Shown here: piece by piece, positions 62,452 through 64,000 of the stretch
How positions within the stretch are numbered: the stretch's first letter is position 1
Layout of the letters: each line of letters opens with the position of its first letter
Source: Maridesulfovibrio sp.
GTDB taxonomy: Bacteria > Desulfobacterota > Desulfovibrionia > Desulfovibrionales > Desulfovibrionaceae
DNA: 64,000 bases
Reading direction: 5' to 3'
Assembly (NCBI RefSeq): GCF_963678865.1
Contig: NZ_OY787459.1
Span: 1,082,501-1,146,500, forward strand
Made by a program: the position numbers and the translations under genes
The notes under the pieces: generated by a model
What the model was told of the DNA's origin: nothing
The model's database searches: none
What the model saw: only the letters and a program-made list of their open reading frames with translations

Positions 62452-62524
62452 CTCAGCCCCAAGGCTGAGCAGGACGTAAGGGAGACCACCTGAAAAGGTG
62501 GGCCTACCTTACCTGTCCTGCCTT
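62452..62524. other. Candidate origin of transfer (oriT)
   Basis: GTAAGG...CCACCT (62476-62491) pairs with AGGTGG...CCTTAC (62496-62512) as an interrupted inverted repeat with a 4-base loop, followed at once by CTGTCCTG^CC (62513-62522). This is the order seen in IncP/MOBP oriTs: inverted repeat, then a nic core close to YATCCTG^Y. A second small inverted repeat (TCAGCC/GGCTGA, 62452-62468) lies just to the left. It sits directly upstream of the mobilization operon. The nicked strand and position are inferred. Confidence 0.72.
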
Positions 62525-62590
62525 CGGACTCCGGGAGATTATATGAGATTTTCCGTTATTTCGGAACCCATTTTGAAAAATATCCTATAA

Positions 62591-62630
62591 TAACAGATAG
62601 TAACCGATAATAACCAAAAGTAACCTATGA
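62591..62630. repeat. Four TAAC repeats at an exact 10-base period
   Basis: Four consecutive 10-base units begin with TAAC (TAACAGATAG, TAACCGATAA, TAACCAAAAG, TAACCTATGA). Helically phased short repeats like this are typical binding arrays for a regulator or iteron-like replication/transfer sites. They lie between oriT and the GH13 gene. From 62631 to 62893 the sequence is AT-rich with no gene. Confidence 0.55.
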
Positions 62631-62893
62631 GAGCCGCAGAAAATTAATTTACATCGGTCGCCCCATTCTTAGGGACCTTAAAAGTAGCGGCTATGCAGCC
62701 TTCAGCATATTTCCTCCACCGGAATTGATTTTTAGTTGCAGCCACAGACGTATACTTGTTATAATTAAAAATATTTTCTCATCGTAAATGTAGCTGTGAA
62801 AAAAAAGCTAATTTGATGCAAAGTTAACCTTCCTTTAATTTGAAAATTGCTTAGGTGAACACCGCGATTTTCACAAAGAATGGGGACATAAAC

Positions 62894-64000
62894 ATGAACC
62901 TATTGGAACTTGATAAACTTGGTCCACATCAGCAGGGGAATAGCAATATTGTTAATTTTGCAGTATATTTACCATGGATTACTGCCAAAGAAGGATTTGC
63001 TGTATCAGTTAAAATCATACATGAACGCGACCAATTTATTCAAGATGTTCAGCCTGTTGCCTATTCATTAAATCATCTAAGTGATCATCCAACATACGGA
63101 GCTTACTGGGCTGGGGAAGTAAATATTGATTCTATCCAGAGACCTTCCCATTCACGAGGCTGGGGAAAGCCAGGGCGTTATGTTTACCGTTATGAAGTGA
63201 GCAACAAGGAGCGTATGCAGGCTGTAGATTGGGTTATTGATCCTTTTGCTCGCGAGTATGGCATAGGGAAAATGTCCGTTTTTACACTCGATTATGAACC
63301 ATACACATGGAGTAGTTTTGAGAGTGCATGGAGAACTCCACTTTTATCAGACCTTGTCGTTTACGAATTGCATCTTGGAGAATTTTCCAATGGTATTCAC
63401 GGTGCTTTTGAAAAACTTGACTACTTGGCAGATTTGGGAATCAATTGTCTTGAAATAATGCCCGTTAGCAACATTGTTGAATCCGTTCGCTGGGGATTCC
63501 AACCACTTGGTTTTTTTGGTGTTGATGACCGTTTTGGTAACCGAGCACTTATGCAGAAGTTCATTGATAAGGCACATCAAAAAGGGCTTGCTATAATTCT
63601 CGACGTGGTTTTTGGCCATACGGGAGATTGTTTCCCGTATAGCTATCTATATCGAGAACTTGGGTTCTCCATGAACCCTTTTCTAGGAAAATGTTTCGGA
63701 GCTAATTTCGGTTTTGGGGAACAGACTAATTTTTGTAGTGAATTTGTTGAAGATTTCTTTTTTACCGTTAGCCATCATTGGTTGGATTGCTATCATGTTG
63801 ATGGGTTTAGATATGACTGTGTTCCAGAATATTGGGACCCACATGAGATGAAAGGCTACCATCGGTTGGTGTACAACACATACAATGAAGCTAAAGCAAA
63901 TTTGAAAGTTGGGAAATGGCAACGGTTTAATGGATCTAATGGAGAAATTACTATCATTCAGTGCGCAGAGCAGCTAGAGCATCCCGTAGAAGCAACAGCG
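62894..64000 (+). CDS. GH13 alpha-amylase-family glycoside hydrolase, C-terminus beyond the right edge
   Basis: At least 369 codons, open to the window end. The N-terminal 130 residues are an E-set/CBM48-like beta domain (VNFAVYLPWITAKEGFAVSV). The catalytic barrel follows with the GH13 regions: LIVVYELHLGEF-type strand (VVYELHLGEFSNGIHGAFEK), region I DVVFGHTGD, region II VDGFRYDC (nucleophile Asp) and region III IIQCAEQLE (acid Glu). The N-terminal domain and the WGFQPLGFFGVDDRFG segment suggest a branching-enzyme or trehalohydrolase-like alpha-glucan enzyme, but the truncation prevents a finer call. GGGGA precedes the ATG. It could belong to the island or be host DNA beyond its end. Confidence 0.8.
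   Translation, partial: MNLLELDKLGPHQQGNSNIVNFAVYLPWITAKEGFAVSVKIIHERDQFIQDVQPVAYSLNHLSDHPTYGAYWAGEVNIDSIQRPSHSRGWGKPGRYVYRYEVSNKERMQAVDWVIDPFAREYGIGKMSVFTLDYEPYTWSSFESAWRTPLLSDLVVYELHLGEFSNGIHGAFEKLDYLADLGINCLEIMPVSNIVESVRWGFQPLGFFGVDDRFGNRALMQKFIDKAHQKGLAIILDVVFGHTGDCFPYSYLYRELGFSMNPFLGKCFGANFGFGEQTNFCSEFVEDFFFTVSHHWLDCYHVDGFRYDCVPEYWDPHEMKGYHRLVYNTYNEAKANLKVGKWQRFNGSNGEITIIQCAEQLEHPVEATA

Larger units (their letters stand above)
43245..64000. mobile_element. Predicted genomic island(s), right end outside the window
   Basis: The left edge is set by a 3' tRNA-Lys fragment whose orientation implies that the inserted DNA lies to its right. The interval holds signalling genes, an IS3 remnant, a tyrosine recombinase, an AT-rich gene pair, relaxase, MobC-like and Rha-type genes and a candidate oriT. 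Whether this is one island or nested ones is not resolved, and the right boundary is not visible. The terminal GH13 gene may already be host sequence. Confidence 0.4.

Noticed and set aside
62591..62630. Plasmid replication origin with iterons
   Set aside because: Four short TAAC repeats alone are not enough, and no replication initiator gene is present; described only as a phased repeat.

Overview
The window looks like the chromosome of a marine, sulfate-reducer-type deltaproteobacterium, most likely a Desulfovibrionaceae member close to Maridesulfovibrio. This rests on protein style and gene content: an AICAR transformylase without the cyclohydrolase domain, REC-DUF3369-HD-GYP regulators, a bioF/esterase/bioC cluster, a fused ADP-forming acyl-CoA synthetase, many sensory kinases and moderate GC. 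No marker gene was compared, so the genus is an inference.

Layout. 1-15 kb is ordinary core chromosome: purA (cut by the left edge), an MltF-type lytic transglycosylase, AICAR transformylase, an RNB-domain ribonuclease, plsY, a tandem pair of REC regulators (a kinase, then an HD-GYP protein), two small membrane/coiled-coil proteins, a CBS-domain protein and a translationally coupled biotin operon. 16.1-27.4 kb is a leftward podovirus-type structural cassette resembling Bordetella phage BPP-1 and T7: Bbp19-like, scaffold, major capsid, Bbp16-like cement, tail adaptor, tail nozzle, gp13-like, internal protein, tail fibre and a LamG protein. Terminase, portal, lysis and integrase genes are absent. 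A host-type tandem universal stress protein sits on the opposite strand inside it, and three near-identical hairpins punctuate it.

27.6-41.7 kb is chromosome again: an ADP-forming acyl-CoA synthetase, an MFS transporter, a flavodoxin-like reductase, an FAD oxidoreductase, a periplasmic binding protein, a three-gene D-glutamate/D-amino-acid operon (DgcN-like, DgcA-like, D-amino-acid transaminase) and a chemotaxis receptor. Two tiny genes flanking the MFS gene share an unusually well conserved promoter.

From 42 kb on the DNA looks accessory. An IS481-type element abuts a degenerate 3' tRNA-Lys fragment, which could be an attachment-site relic. Next come five large signalling genes (REC-PAS-GGDEF-EAL, two multidomain histidine kinases, REC-HDOD, REC-degenerate HD-GYP), an IS3-family remnant, a tyrosine recombinase, an AT-rich pair (STAND-like P-loop ATPase and an ATP-grasp ligase), then a mobilization module: MOBP relaxase, MobC/TraJ-like protein, Rha-type regulator and a candidate oriT. 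The right edge cuts a GH13 glycoside hydrolase gene. I read 43.2 kb to beyond the window as one or more nested integrative/mobilizable islands. The STAND/ATP-grasp pair is the best candidate for an undescribed, possibly defensive, system.
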